Assembly (NCBI GenBank): GCA_019057385.1
Contig: JAHQJS010000006.1
Coordinates: 827,038-891,037, forward strand
Reading direction: 5' to 3'
DNA length: 64,000 nucleotides
From: Candidatus Borrarchaeum weybense
GTDB taxonomy: Archaea; Asgardarchaeota; Sifarchaeia; Borrarchaeales; Borrarchaeaceae
The notes beneath the pieces are model-generated. The model saw only the letters and a list, made by a program, of their open reading frames with translations, made no database searches and was not told the origin of the DNA. Shown piece after piece: positions 44,922 through 52,587 of the stretch. A program made the position numbers and the translations under genes. Every line of letters starts with the position of its first letter. Position 1 is the stretch's first letter.

Positions 44922-45090
44922 TCAGCAAACTCTCAATTTTTTACGGTTCACTGCTAAACTGTGTATAGCGAGATGTTAATAAGAGATATATGGCGAAAAG
45001 TTTATACGTACTAGAGTTGTTGTATAAAATCTACCTGCAAGCAATTACAGTTGCATCCGCAGGTTGCTAGAACGCCCCTTAAAGTTGGTA

Positions 45091-45560
45091 CCCCTGGTAG
45101 CTCAATCTGGTAGTATCCCTAGGTAATCCTAGGTGACCCCAAGAGCGGCGGGCTGTAGTTAGCATTCATGAAAATAAAGATGTATGAATGTCAGCCCTTA
45201 CGAGTAGCTAAGCAAGAAAGCATCAGTGCTTCAGCGTAGATGAATTGCGTGAGTATGGATTCACTTTCATCACTTATAGAGGAGTCCCCCTAATAGTTAT
45301 AAGGTGGTATGACAAAGAGAGTGACGGCAATTGGAGGGATAATACGCACACTTGTCTACAAGGTGCATACTCCGATGCCATCAAGATGGTTAACAGTACC
45401 TACGGGGCGTAGGGAATTTAAGCCTGTGGAGATACGACCTCCGTAACCCGTCAAGGGGATCGAGTCCGTCGTTGAAGCAGGAAGCCTCATTGCTTTAGCA
45501 CGAGGTAGCTCACTCGCAGATACCCGTTGGTTGCTGGTTCAAATCCGGCCCAGGGGACCA
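45091..45560 (+). tRNA. tRNA-Tyr (GUA) with two introns, one carrying an IS-derived insert
   Basis: Exons are 45091-45113, 45144-45158 and 45522-45557 plus encoded CCA. Joined, they fold perfectly. Acceptor CCCCTGG/CCAGGGG with C1-G72 and A73 (archaeal tRNA-Tyr identity); D stem GCTC/GAGC; anticodon stem GCGGG/CCCGT; loop CTGTAGA with anticodon GTA; variable loop TGGTT; T stem GCTGG/CCGGC with TTCAAAT. Intron 1 (30 nt, between bases 22 and 23) contains the CCTAGG-TAAT-CCTAGG hairpin. Intron 2 (363 nt, at 37/38) shows CTGT/GCAG with AG^T and AT^A bulges, a BHB splice site. A 312-bp TnpB-family element fills most of intron 2. TATAAAAT at 45023-45030 is a plausible promoter. Confidence 0.92.
45202..45513 (+). 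mobile_element. Non-autonomous IS200/IS605-type element, copy D, 312 bp, inside the tRNA-Tyr intron
   Basis: The left end follows TTAC (45198-45201) with GAGTAGCTAAGCAAGAAAGC; the right end is TTTAGCACGAGGTAGCTCAC. It has the same layout and nearly the same length as copy A. It retains the GGAGGGATAATACGCACAC block and the CCTACG-GGG-CGTAGG hairpin (45399-45413). A 45-codon frame from ATG 45310 keeps two TnpB pieces (GGIIRTL and VPTGRREFKPVEI), with the zinc ribbon and RuvC-III part deleted. Removing it leaves a 51-nt tRNA intron. Confidence 0.88.
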
Positions 45561-45576
45561 TCTACTTATTTTAAAT

Positions 45577-45598
45577 CAGGTTCTCTTAAGAGAACCTG
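45577..45598. terminator. Perfect 22-bp palindrome after tRNA-Tyr
   Basis: CAGGTTCTCTT and its exact complement meet with no spacer. It starts 17 bp after the tRNA CCA. It could form a hairpin terminator or processing site, or bind a dimeric protein. Archaeal terminators usually need only T-runs, so the role is uncertain. Confidence 0.4.
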
Positions 45599-45719
45599 CA
45601 TCTTAGTTTTAATCAGCCCTTTGCAAGCATCCTTTTTCAAGAGATTATAGAAAAAAACAATTTTTTTATACTCAGCTGTCTGTTATGAATATGAGTGACA
45701 AAAAGAGGTAATCTAAAAG

Positions 45720-46020
45720 TCAACTACCCCATCCTTACGGGTAGGGGCTTGTTCACACAAGTCTCTTAGTTGATTAGAGGGCATCTCATCTTGAGATGCA
45801 GCAGTTGTTTAGGTCATGACACCCTGGGGTGCTCCACTAGCCCCCTGCTCTGTCGTCGGTGGTTAAAAGTTCTGAGGGGTAGGAACGGTGCTGCCGACCT
45901 AATAAGCCTTTACAACAGTCTCGAAGTGGACCAACTCCCTAGTGTTGGGAGCGACGGGACTTGAGAGTACCCGTCATTAAAACACCGCCTCCTGTCCTCA
46001 TAGAAGGGGTGGTTAAATGA
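45720..46020 (+). ncRNA. GC-rich, highly structured 300-bp block; probable relic of a second IS605-type element or structured RNA
   Basis: Much richer in G+C than the surroundings. Successive hairpins: CTACCC...GGGTAG; GCATCTCA-TCT-TGAGATGC; CACCC-TG-GGGTG; GTTC...GAAC inside GTCGG...CCGAC; CTCCC...GGGAG; GACGGG...CCCGTC. The outer edges, CAACTACCCCATCC...GGGTAGGGGCTTG and AGAAGGGGTGGTTAAATGAAC, resemble left and right ends of archaeal TnpB elements, so a short non-autonomous element with its guide-RNA region is the best guess. No coding frame survives. It does not match RNase P, SRP or rRNA signatures I know. It could also be the 5' leader of the gene at 46080. Confidence 0.5.
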
Positions 46021-46037
46021 ACCTTCCCTTCTCTCCT

Positions 46038-46061
46038 CTCCGTCTTAATAAAGTGACGGAG
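46038..46061 (+). promoter_or_regulatory. Leader hairpin CTCCGTC-N10-GACGGAG before the 46080 gene
   Basis: Perfect 7-bp stem ending 7 nt before the GAGGTG ribosome binding site (46069-46074) of the zinc-ribbon membrane protein gene. It may tune translation or mark the upstream RNA end. Confidence 0.4.
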
Positions 46062-46079
46062 TCTACTTGAGGTGTAAAA

Positions 46080-46622
46080 ATGAGTTACTGCCCTTATTGT
46101 GGCGAAAGTATTAAGCCATCCGATTTACGTGACAATCAATGTCCTAACTGTGGTGCTTATTTGGATACTGAACCGCTCGCGACACCCCCAACACCCCCAA
46201 CACCTCCACTACCTCCACCATCACAGCCTACTACAACTTATGCCCCTCCCCCACCGCCAGCTGTCATCCCAAAAGCAGGTAGACCAATAGGAGTTAGTTT
46301 TATTGCTATTATAACTATCCTCGAAGGCATTGTATTTCTGGGTACTGGTGGAATTATTGCATTGGCGGGAGGAGTAGTAGATGAACTCTGGATTGCTGCA
46401 CTCGGTGTTTTTATCTTGATCTTTGGTCTAATCTTCATAGCGCTTGGGTCTGGTCTTTGGAATTTGCGGTCTTGGGCATGGTGGCTAACTATCATCTTTG
46501 AAATCCTTGGAATCATTGGCACTTTGATTTTAACATTAGCTATTGGAGCTGCCTTTATTCTGACTGTTATCTCAGCGATTGTCTTGGTATATCTGTTGAC
46601 AGTGAAGAAATACTTCCATTAA
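46080..46622 (+). CDS. Zinc-ribbon, proline-rich, multi-helix membrane protein
   Basis: 180 residues. N-terminal zinc ribbon CPYCGES (Cys4, 7) and CPNCG (Cys21, 24); a 40-residue Pro/Thr linker (TPPTPPTPPLPPPSQP); then four membrane helices (IGVSFIAIITILEGIVFLGT through LTVISAIVLVYLLTV). This layout is common in archaeal small membrane proteins of unknown role, perhaps sensing or scaffolding. ATG 46080 follows GAGGTG by 5 nt. Confidence 0.72.
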   Translation: MSYCPYCGESIKPSDLRDNQCPNCGAYLDTEPLATPPTPPTPPLPPPSQPTTTYAPPPPPAVIPKAGRPIGVSFIAIITILEGIVFLGTGGIIALAGGVVDELWIAALGVFILIFGLIFIALGSGLWNLRSWAWWLTIIFEILGIIGTLILTLAIGAAFILTVISAIVLVYLLTVKKYFH

Positions 46623-46689
46623 TCTTATTTTTTAAAAACGGTATCCTTTTTCTCAATTTTTTTTCAAGAATTCTGAAAGGAAATATTTT

Positions 46690-46932
46690 TCAGCCAAAAG
46701 TTTCGCGAAGAATCTTCATTGCTTTATCGATAGTTTTATCCTCTAATTCCTTAGCTTTAGCATAATGTTCTTCGCAGAACCATTCTGCATATGGTGGATG
46801 CCCAACCATTCCCTTTTTTTCCATCTTGGTGTCCCATTCAATGTCTGAAGGTCGTTTCTTAAAATAAACGAGCCCACCTTTTTCGAGATCTAGAAAATCT
46901 TTGTCACAGATAGCACAAATTGGAGGTCTCAT
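46690..46932 (-). CDS. Small zinc-binding protein
   Basis: About 80 residues. CAICDKDF near the N-terminus and CEEHYAKA later give a CxxC...CxxH metal site. The rest is charged. ATG 46932 (MRPPICAICDKDF) follows GGTG by about 6 nt and is preferred over the 13-residue extension from 46971. No named family; similar short zinc-finger proteins often sit beside regulators. It is convergent with the 46080 gene. Confidence 0.6.
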   Translation of the reverse strand: MRPPICAICDKDFLDLEKGGLVYFKKRPSDIEWDTKMEKKGMVGHPPYAEWFCEEHYAKAKELEDKTIDKAMKILRETFG

Positions 46933-47022
46933 ATCAACACCTTTTGAATCAAAATAATAAAAATATACCATGAAAATAGCATCGATCGATTGTTAAAAGA
47001 TATTCTCACGTTTGATTCAACG

Positions 47023-47931
47023 CTATGGTTTTAAAATTTTTCTCCTTATCTTTTCTCTGATTTTTAGACGTTTTTCAGCCACTAGGAGTCCAATAGCAAT
47101 TGCTACAGTCACAGCTATAGTAATTCCAATCGTTAGATATGGTGCCATTTCCCACAAATCCAACAATGTGAATGGAATCGGTCTCATAATATAGACTGGA
47201 AACGCTCTTGTTTGACTGAGACTTTGGTCATCCTGAGTCCAAGTTATCTGAAGTTCTAGTTCTCTTTCGCCGGTAGCTACGCTTGGACTTATGTCGATTT
47301 CAAAGAATGCAGACACCGTTTCATTTGCTTTCACGTTTCCTAGGTAATCCACAATTTTTCCAGAAATATCGTTTCCTCCCCTTAATTGGACTGTTACATC
47401 TTCAGCTTCTACGCTTGCATTGTTTAGAATCCACACTTGCAATTCTATGTCATTCTCGCCAGCTGTTACGGTGTATGGTTCAACTTTCACAAATTCCCAT
47501 TGAACTTTGTCTGAAATTCTGAATGGAATTGATACTGATTCTTCCTCATCGTCACCAAATTCGATTTTGCATTTGATGTTATAACTTCCAGCTTCCGCGT
47601 AATCAACAATATCCACGTAAAAAGTTAATTGAACGCTTTGCTCTGCCGAAATCTCATTGAAATATTGCTCTGTTGCGCCTTCATAACTTGGCAATAGGAA
47701 TTTCGGTAATTTCAATGAGATATCCACATCTCTAGCCCTTCTGGTGCCATTATTTTGAATTTCTGCGTTGATCTGAACGTCTCTATTCCCTGGGAAGACT
47801 TTTATTGGACTGTATGACGATTTTAGTAGAACAAAATCTGGATCATCAACTTGACTAGAAGGGGAACAGTAACAAGATAAAACAATAAGTGCTGTTAAGA
47901 GCGCTATCGAAAGATATTTCTGCTTATTCAT
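47023..47931 (-). CDS. Secreted CARDB-like (COG1361-type) protein, membrane anchored, copy 1
   Basis: 302 residues: signal sequence (KYLSIALLTALIVLSCYCSP), two CARDB-like beta sandwiches (VLLKSSYSPIKVFPGNRDVQ... and VEPYTVTAGENDIELQVWIL...), one C-terminal membrane helix and a basic cytosolic tail. It is a close paralogue of the next gene upstream. ATG 47931 follows AGGAGG. Last gene of the exporter operon 50918 to 47023; an external accessory role in export or wall assembly is inferred from position. Confidence 0.78.
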   Translation of the reverse strand: MNKQKYLSIALLTALIVLSCYCSPSSQVDDPDFVLLKSSYSPIKVFPGNRDVQINAEIQNNGTRRARDVDISLKLPKFLLPSYEGATEQYFNEISAEQSVQLTFYVDIVDYAEAGSYNIKCKIEFGDDEEESVSIPFRISDKVQWEFVKVEPYTVTAGENDIELQVWILNNASVEAEDVTVQLRGGNDISGKIVDYLGNVKANETVSAFFEIDISPSVATGERELELQITWTQDDQSLSQTRAFPVYIMRPIPFTLLDLWEMAPYLTIGITIAVTVAIAIGLLVAEKRLKIREKIRRKILKP

Positions 47932-47953
47932 TTGTCATTTCCTCCTTCCTAAC

Positions 47954-48823
47954 TTATAATTCATCGCCCAATTCCTTTTTCTCAAAATAACGCTTTCTTA
48001 GTGTATATATAAAGAAAATAGCAACAAAAATAACCCCAATAACGATTAACCATACACTATAGGAAGGTCCTTCAATAATAATATCGAGATATAAGATATC
48101 GGAAACGATTTTACCCGACTGAACCCATGTCAAGCGTATATTGATTGTTCGTGGTCCTTTTGCGACATTGTTGCTGATGTCAAGTTCAAAAGTCGCGTAT
48201 TTTGTTTCATTTGCGTAAATTGTGCCAAGAAAGTCTTGTGTTTGGCCGGTTATACCGTTGCCAATGAACTCTACCATTACATCATTCGCTTCAATAGTGG
48301 AATTATTTAAAATAAAGAGTTTAACTTGTACACCTTCAGCGCCTGCCTGTAACTTGTTTGGAGTTGCGTCTATTATTACAAACGCGACTTTTTCGCCTAC
48401 ATAAAAAGGCACTTCAAGAGTATCTTCGCCAGTTCCCCAATCTAATTCTAATTCAAGGTCGTACTTCTTTGCTTCAGTAGTGTCTAATATATCTATATAA
48501 AACAGAAGCGAGACTGTTTGCTTACTTTCAACGTCGCCAAGATATTGTTCAATCGATCCAGCATATGAACTTCTCATGCCTGAAGGCAAGTTAAGACGTG
48601 CTTCAACATCTGTCGCAGTTTTTGAAGATGTATTTTTAATTTTAATTGAGATGGCGATCTCATTATCGCCTGGGAAAACTTTTGATGGCGTATAGGAAGA
48701 TTCCTGCAAAATAAACCTTTCACTAGCAGCTTCAGTTGGAATTGGGAGGTATCCTGACAACAAAATAGATACAAAAAATATTAGAAAAATGTATCTAATT
48801 GATTTTTTTCCATTTTTTATCAT
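47954..48823 (-). CDS. Secreted CARDB-like (COG1361-type) protein, membrane anchored, copy 2
   Basis: 289 residues with the same plan as copy 1: signal peptide, repeats (LQESSYTPSKVFPGDNEIAI; VEVPFYVGEKVAF-type second domain with IDATPNKLQAGAEGVQVKLF), a C-terminal helix and a KKRYFEKKELGDEL-like tail. ATG 48823 follows a GGTGA box. It lies 10 bp after the ABC permease gene, so it is co-transcribed. Confidence 0.78.
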   Translation of the reverse strand: MIKNGKKSIRYIFLIFFVSILLSGYLPIPTEAASERFILQESSYTPSKVFPGDNEIAISIKIKNTSSKTATDVEARLNLPSGMRSSYAGSIEQYLGDVESKQTVSLLFYIDILDTTEAKKYDLELELDWGTGEDTLEVPFYVGEKVAFVIIDATPNKLQAGAEGVQVKLFILNNSTIEANDVMVEFIGNGITGQTQDFLGTIYANETKYATFELDISNNVAKGPRTINIRLTWVQSGKIVSDILYLDIIIEGPSYSVWLIVIGVIFVAIFFIYTLRKRYFEKKELGDEL

Positions 48824-48833
48824 TGATTCTCAC

Positions 48834-49967
48834 CTATTCAAGTTTTTTCACAAATCTTTGAATGCTAAGTATTAGCGTAAGAATCGCAAAGAGTGCTAAC
48901 GCCAATAAATCGGTATAAATGTAACCTAAACTCTTACCTTTAGTCATAATTCCTCTGCAGCCGTTTATGTAATATGTCAAGGGCACAAGGTATGGAATCC
49001 ATGAAATATTACGAGGAAAGGCCTCTATAGGGAAAAAGAAGCCCGAAAAAAGTATCGATGGTAAGAAGAAGATGATTGTTGCCTGTACAGCTTGAAGTTG
49101 GTTTTTACTAACTGTGGAAACAAGCATACCTAGCCCCAGACATACGATCGCAAAGAGAATTGAAATAAGAAATACATCAAGAATAGATCCTCTTATCGAA
49201 AGCCCAAAAAATCCAATTCCAACAATGAGAACATTACAAATAACAGCAAGAGCTACAAGCATATAAGTCACAAATTTTCCAACGATGAAATCAGCTTTAT
49301 GAATCGGTGAAACGATAATCATTTCGATTGATCCGCTTTCTTTCTCGCGTACAAGGCTTACCGCAGTAAAGATAGTCGTTATCATTTGAACAACAAGTCC
49401 CATGACACCCGGAGCGAAAGCATCAATATTCTTTGTAGTTCCATAGAGTTGAATTTTAAACGTAGAAATTCTTACACTCTCTGAAGTAACGCCAACGGAT
49501 GTCGTCACAGCAAATCTCTCAGAAAACTCTTCAGAAAGTTCAACAGAAATCCGTTCTGCTTCAGCGGTAATAATTTGAGCGATTTGTGGTAGGCTTCCAT
49601 CTACAATAACGATAATATTCGCTGCTTTGCTTTCCTGAAGTGTTTCGGCAAAAGTTGACGGAATATGTATTGCTCCCTTTACCTTACCATTTTCAACTAA
49701 CGATCTGGCATTCTCAAAACCATTTACATATTCCACTACGTCAGTAACTTCTGATTCTTCAAATTTTTGAGTTACATACCAGCTCAAGTTATTATCACTA
49801 TCAGCATTACTGATTACAATGGGAAGGTGTGTTATTTCACCGCCAAATGCGATTCCAAATAGAATCATCATCATAGCAGGTTGGATAATAATCATTGCGA
49901 TTGTGCGACGGTCTCTTTTGAGTTGAAGGAGCTCTTTTCGAAAAACCGCTAAAAATTTTGACCACAA
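48834..49967 (-). CDS. ABC-2 type exporter permease
   Basis: 377 residues. Layout of the YhgE/ABC-2 permeases: one N-terminal helix (MIIIQPAMMMILFGIAFGGE), a large outside domain of about 150 residues (LPIVISNADSDNNLSWYVTQ...), then five helices (VMGLVVQMITTIFTAVSLVR, SILFSGFFFPIEAFP, ending LALFAILTLILSIQR). TTG 49967 begins one base beyond the stop of the ATPase gene and has GGAGGGG 6 nt upstream. It forms the channel with the ATPase at 49968; cargo is unknown (lipid, polysaccharide or drug). Confidence 0.87.
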   Translation of the reverse strand: MWSKFLAVFRKELLQLKRDRRTIAMIIIQPAMMMILFGIAFGGEITHLPIVISNADSDNNLSWYVTQKFEESEVTDVVEYVNGFENARSLVENGKVKGAIHIPSTFAETLQESKAANIIVIVDGSLPQIAQIITAEAERISVELSEEFSERFAVTTSVGVTSESVRISTFKIQLYGTTKNIDAFAPGVMGLVVQMITTIFTAVSLVREKESGSIEMIIVSPIHKADFIVGKFVTYMLVALAVICNVLIVGIGFFGLSIRGSILDVFLISILFAIVCLGLGMLVSTVSKNQLQAVQATIIFFLPSILFSGFFFPIEAFPRNISWIPYLVPLTYYINGCRGIMTKGKSLGYIYTDLLALALFAILTLILSIQRFVKKLE

Positions 49968-50918
49968 CTATGACCCCTCCGCCATTAATTTTATGAAAGC
50001 ATCTTCCATGGAGATTGAGACTTTTCCTGCAGTCAAGACATCTATCGAGTAGGAGTAGAGTAGCTTTTGAATTTTAGGAAGATCTGAATCCGCATTTTCT
50101 ACAACGAAATGTGTTTGGCATCCGCGTGGCTCAATATCACGAAAAAACAGGATTTCTTTGATTTCATCAATATCCACCAAAATGTTTCTTAGGTCTTGTT
50201 CAGACTCGCGGACTGTCACTTGAACTAAATCGCCATTATGAACCTTTCTCACGATTTCGGTCGGCGAGCCCTCGGCAATGAGATTACCATTGCTAATCAA
50301 ACCTAATCTATCGCAATGCTTTGCCTCGTCCAGATAGTGAGTGGTGACAAGTATAGTCGTTCCTTTTGCATTCAGTTCACGGAAAAATTGCCAAAACGTT
50401 CTTCTTAGAGGTGGATCAATACCCGCTGTAGGCTCATCTAAAATCAATATTTTAGGCTCATGAAGTAAAGCATTTGCTAGTGATAAACGATTTTTCATTC
50501 CACCACTAAGCTCATTTGCCAAATAATTTTCAAAATCCTGTAGTTTTACTAATTCCAAAACTTCTTTGATGCGTTGTTTTCTCTGTGACTGCGATAATCC
50601 ATAAATCGTTCCATAAAAGTCTAAATTTTCATAAGTTGTTAGATCACCATAGAGAATAAAGTTTTGAGCCATATAACCGATTTTTTGCTTCACTTCTTCT
50701 GGATTTTTGACTACATCAATTTCATCAACAAGTGCAGTTCCAGCTGATGGAGAGAGAACTCCGCATATCATTCGGATTGCTGTGGTTTTTCCTGCACCGT
50801 TAGGTCCTATGAATCCAAAAATTTCATCTTTTCTGATCCTTAAATTCAAACTATCAACAGCTGTGAAGGCGCCGAATGCTTTTGTAAGATTTCTACATTC
50901 TATGGCGTATTTTATCAC
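49968..50918 (-). CDS. ABC-2 type exporter ATPase
   Basis: 316 residues. Walker A GPNGAGKTT, Q-loop YMAQNFILYGDLT, signature LSGGMKNRLSLANAL, Walker B ILILDEPTAGIDP, switch VTTHYLDEA. The C-terminal 90 residues form the extra domain typical of DrrA/NodI/CcmA-like ATPases. It is the first gene of the operon (ATPase, permease, two CARDB proteins), divergent from a TrmB regulator. Confidence 0.92.
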   Translation of the reverse strand: MIKYAIECRNLTKAFGAFTAVDSLNLRIRKDEIFGFIGPNGAGKTTAIRMICGVLSPSAGTALVDEIDVVKNPEEVKQKIGYMAQNFILYGDLTTYENLDFYGTIYGLSQSQRKQRIKEVLELVKLQDFENYLANELSGGMKNRLSLANALLHEPKILILDEPTAGIDPPLRRTFWQFFRELNAKGTTILVTTHYLDEAKHCDRLGLISNGNLIAEGSPTEIVRKVHNGDLVQVTVRESEQDLRNILVDIDEIKEILFFRDIEPRGCQTHFVVENADSDLPKIQKLLYSYSIDVLTAGKVSISMEDAFIKLMAEGS

Positions 50919-51048
50919 AATACCACAGCCATTTGAAGCTAGGAATAGATTTAAATAATATTATTATTGAAGAAATATTATTAATTATTACTACTAAATA
51001 AATATTATTTTAATTTATTGTCACTGAAAGAACATCAATTGTGAGTTT
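50919..51048. promoter_or_regulatory. Divergent promoter/operator with AATATTATT repeats
   Basis: 130 bp between the exporter and trmB-like genes. From about 50955 to 51015 it is a series of near-identical A/T motifs: AATAATATTATTATT, AAATATTATTAATTATT, AAATATTATTTTAATT. The regular repeats fit multiple binding sites for the adjacent TrmB regulator, overlapping both promoters. Confidence 0.5.
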
Positions 51049-51894
51049 ATGAGCGAAAAAGACATAGTTGAAACTATCAAAAGGCTAGGATTTACCGAAT
51101 ACGAAGCGAAAGTATATCTTGCACTAATCAAAAATGGGCGTAGTACTGCTGGAGAATTAACACTTCTAAGTGGAGTCCCTCATTCACGTATTTATGGTAT
51201 TCTCCAAACACTTGAAGCAAAAAATTGGGTCAATAGAGAAGGAGTAAGCTCACGAGGGGGGAAGGCTGCAAAATATAAGGCGAAGCCTCCAGAAGAAACC
51301 CTGAACGTATATTTCAATGAGTTTTCCGAAAGCGTAGTAGAAGCAACATCCACTTTGCAAAATTTATACGATCAAAAAAGTTCAACAGAAAAGTTCGAAT
51401 TTTGGGCATTGAGAGGGGAGGATGTTTACAGAACCATGAATAAAATGATGAAAGCAGGAAAATTCGTAGTTCTAGTTCTCCAAGTTGAACCCGCTTTGAC
51501 GCTCTACGTAAGCAAAATCTTTGAAACGCTTCAGAAAAGCCAATCAGACCTTAAGGAATTGTTACTTCTCACAGATCTTGATCAAATTCACGAAATATTT
51601 GGACTCGACTTTGTTAAAAAAATTTGTAAAGATTTCAAGGTAGCTCATACGGGTCTGCGCCCATTTCCGTTGCCATTCGTTTCAGTATTGAATGTTGATT
51701 TTGAACGTGTCCTAGTAGTTTTCCCAACAGTAGCAACTGTTTCAGATGAATTCACTCTTATGGACGTAGTAGGTGCTTATCTCGAAATACCAGGGTTTCC
51801 TGTTACGCGTGTCTTCGCAGAAAGATTCGTTCAAAAGATGAAAGGCTTTAAAAGTGGGCAGGAATGGCTCAAAGAATTGCATAGAGGAAGATAA
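51049..51894 (+). CDS. TrmB-family transcriptional regulator
   Basis: 281 residues. The N-terminal winged helix matches TrmB: LGFTEYEAKVYLALIKNGRS, then AGELTLLSGVPHSRIYGILQ and LEAKNWVNREG. The C-terminal 170 residues are a ligand-sensor part (FEFWALRGEDVYRTMNKMMK on). Divergent from the ABC-2 exporter operon and likely its regulator, with the AATATTATT-rich region between them as operator. Confidence 0.83.
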   Translation: MSEKDIVETIKRLGFTEYEAKVYLALIKNGRSTAGELTLLSGVPHSRIYGILQTLEAKNWVNREGVSSRGGKAAKYKAKPPEETLNVYFNEFSESVVEATSTLQNLYDQKSSTEKFEFWALRGEDVYRTMNKMMKAGKFVVLVLQVEPALTLYVSKIFETLQKSQSDLKELLLLTDLDQIHEIFGLDFVKKICKDFKVAHTGLRPFPLPFVSVLNVDFERVLVVFPTVATVSDEFTLMDVVGAYLEIPGFPVTRVFAERFVQKMKGFKSGQEWLKELHRGR

Positions 51895-51985
51895 GAACTA
51901 TAGGTTTTGGATACTGGTTTTAAATATTCATAAGTTGTATATTAGTCTTTAAAAAAATCCTATGCGTTTTATGGAGTTGAACCTT

Positions 51986-52573
51986 ATGGTTTCAAAGCGT
52001 ATAAAAATTGCAATAATTGTTGTGGTGGTCCTTATTGTCGGGTTTTTCGGTACTGTGGGGATACTTTTTGTCATTGGGCATACGCCACATGTAAGCGACG
52101 TTCAAGTCAGCAACCCTGAAGGTAATGCTGGAGTTGCGTTCGTGGTCTATCAGCCGGGAATAAGCAATTTTCAAGAAAAAGTGACCAATGCCTTCGTAGA
52201 CGGTCTTATTTCCAATGATTGGCGCGTTGAAATTACTACCGCAAGCTCTCAGACACCTACTGACCTATCTAACTACGACCTTCTGGTCCTTGGGAGTCCT
52301 ATTTATGCTGATACACCCACCCAACCTGTCATGGACTATGTAAGTAATGTTGGCGATCTCGAAGGCATGAACACAGTAATTCTTCTTACAGGAGGTGCGG
52401 GAACCGGAGATGACGCACCCAGTATACTGGGAAACCATGTACAAGAAGCAAACGGTGTCGTCGTTAAGTCGCTGATGCTATATAGCACCTCGGCTTCCAA
52501 TGAGGAACAGTATGGCACTACTGATCCAATAGTAATAGCGACGAAGGCTGGAGAAGAGTGCTCCCTTCTTTAA
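51986..52573 (+). CDS. Membrane-anchored flavodoxin-like protein
   Basis: About 195 residues. ATG 51986 (MVSKRIKIAIIVVVVLIVGF) follows GGAG at about 8 nt and starts with one N-terminal membrane helix. A flavodoxin-like alpha/beta fold follows: GVAFVVYQPGISNFQEKVTN in place of the phosphate loop, LLVLGSPIYADTPTQPVMDY for the FMN 90s region, and VILLTGGAGTGD. The usual TGNT loop is missing, so flavin binding is uncertain. The domain would lie outside the membrane. It is followed 14 bp later by a phosphatidyltransferase gene. Confidence 0.65.
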   Translation: MVSKRIKIAIIVVVVLIVGFFGTVGILFVIGHTPHVSDVQVSNPEGNAGVAFVVYQPGISNFQEKVTNAFVDGLISNDWRVEITTASSQTPTDLSNYDLLVLGSPIYADTPTQPVMDYVSNVGDLEGMNTVILLTGGAGTGDDAPSILGNHVQEANGVVVKSLMLYSTSASNEEQYGTTDPIVIATKAGEECSLL

Positions 52574-52587
52574 AGGAGTAGGAGAAT

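Noticed and set aside
45770..45964. 64-codon plus-strand frame inside the GC-rich block
   Set aside because: Lies across strong hairpins, lacks a ribosome binding site, and gives a Cys/Leu/Arg-rich peptide typical of noncoding GC-rich DNA.
45720..46020. RNase P RNA, SRP RNA or rRNA fragment
   Set aside because: The conserved cores I know for these RNAs are missing; ends resemble IS605-type hairpins instead.
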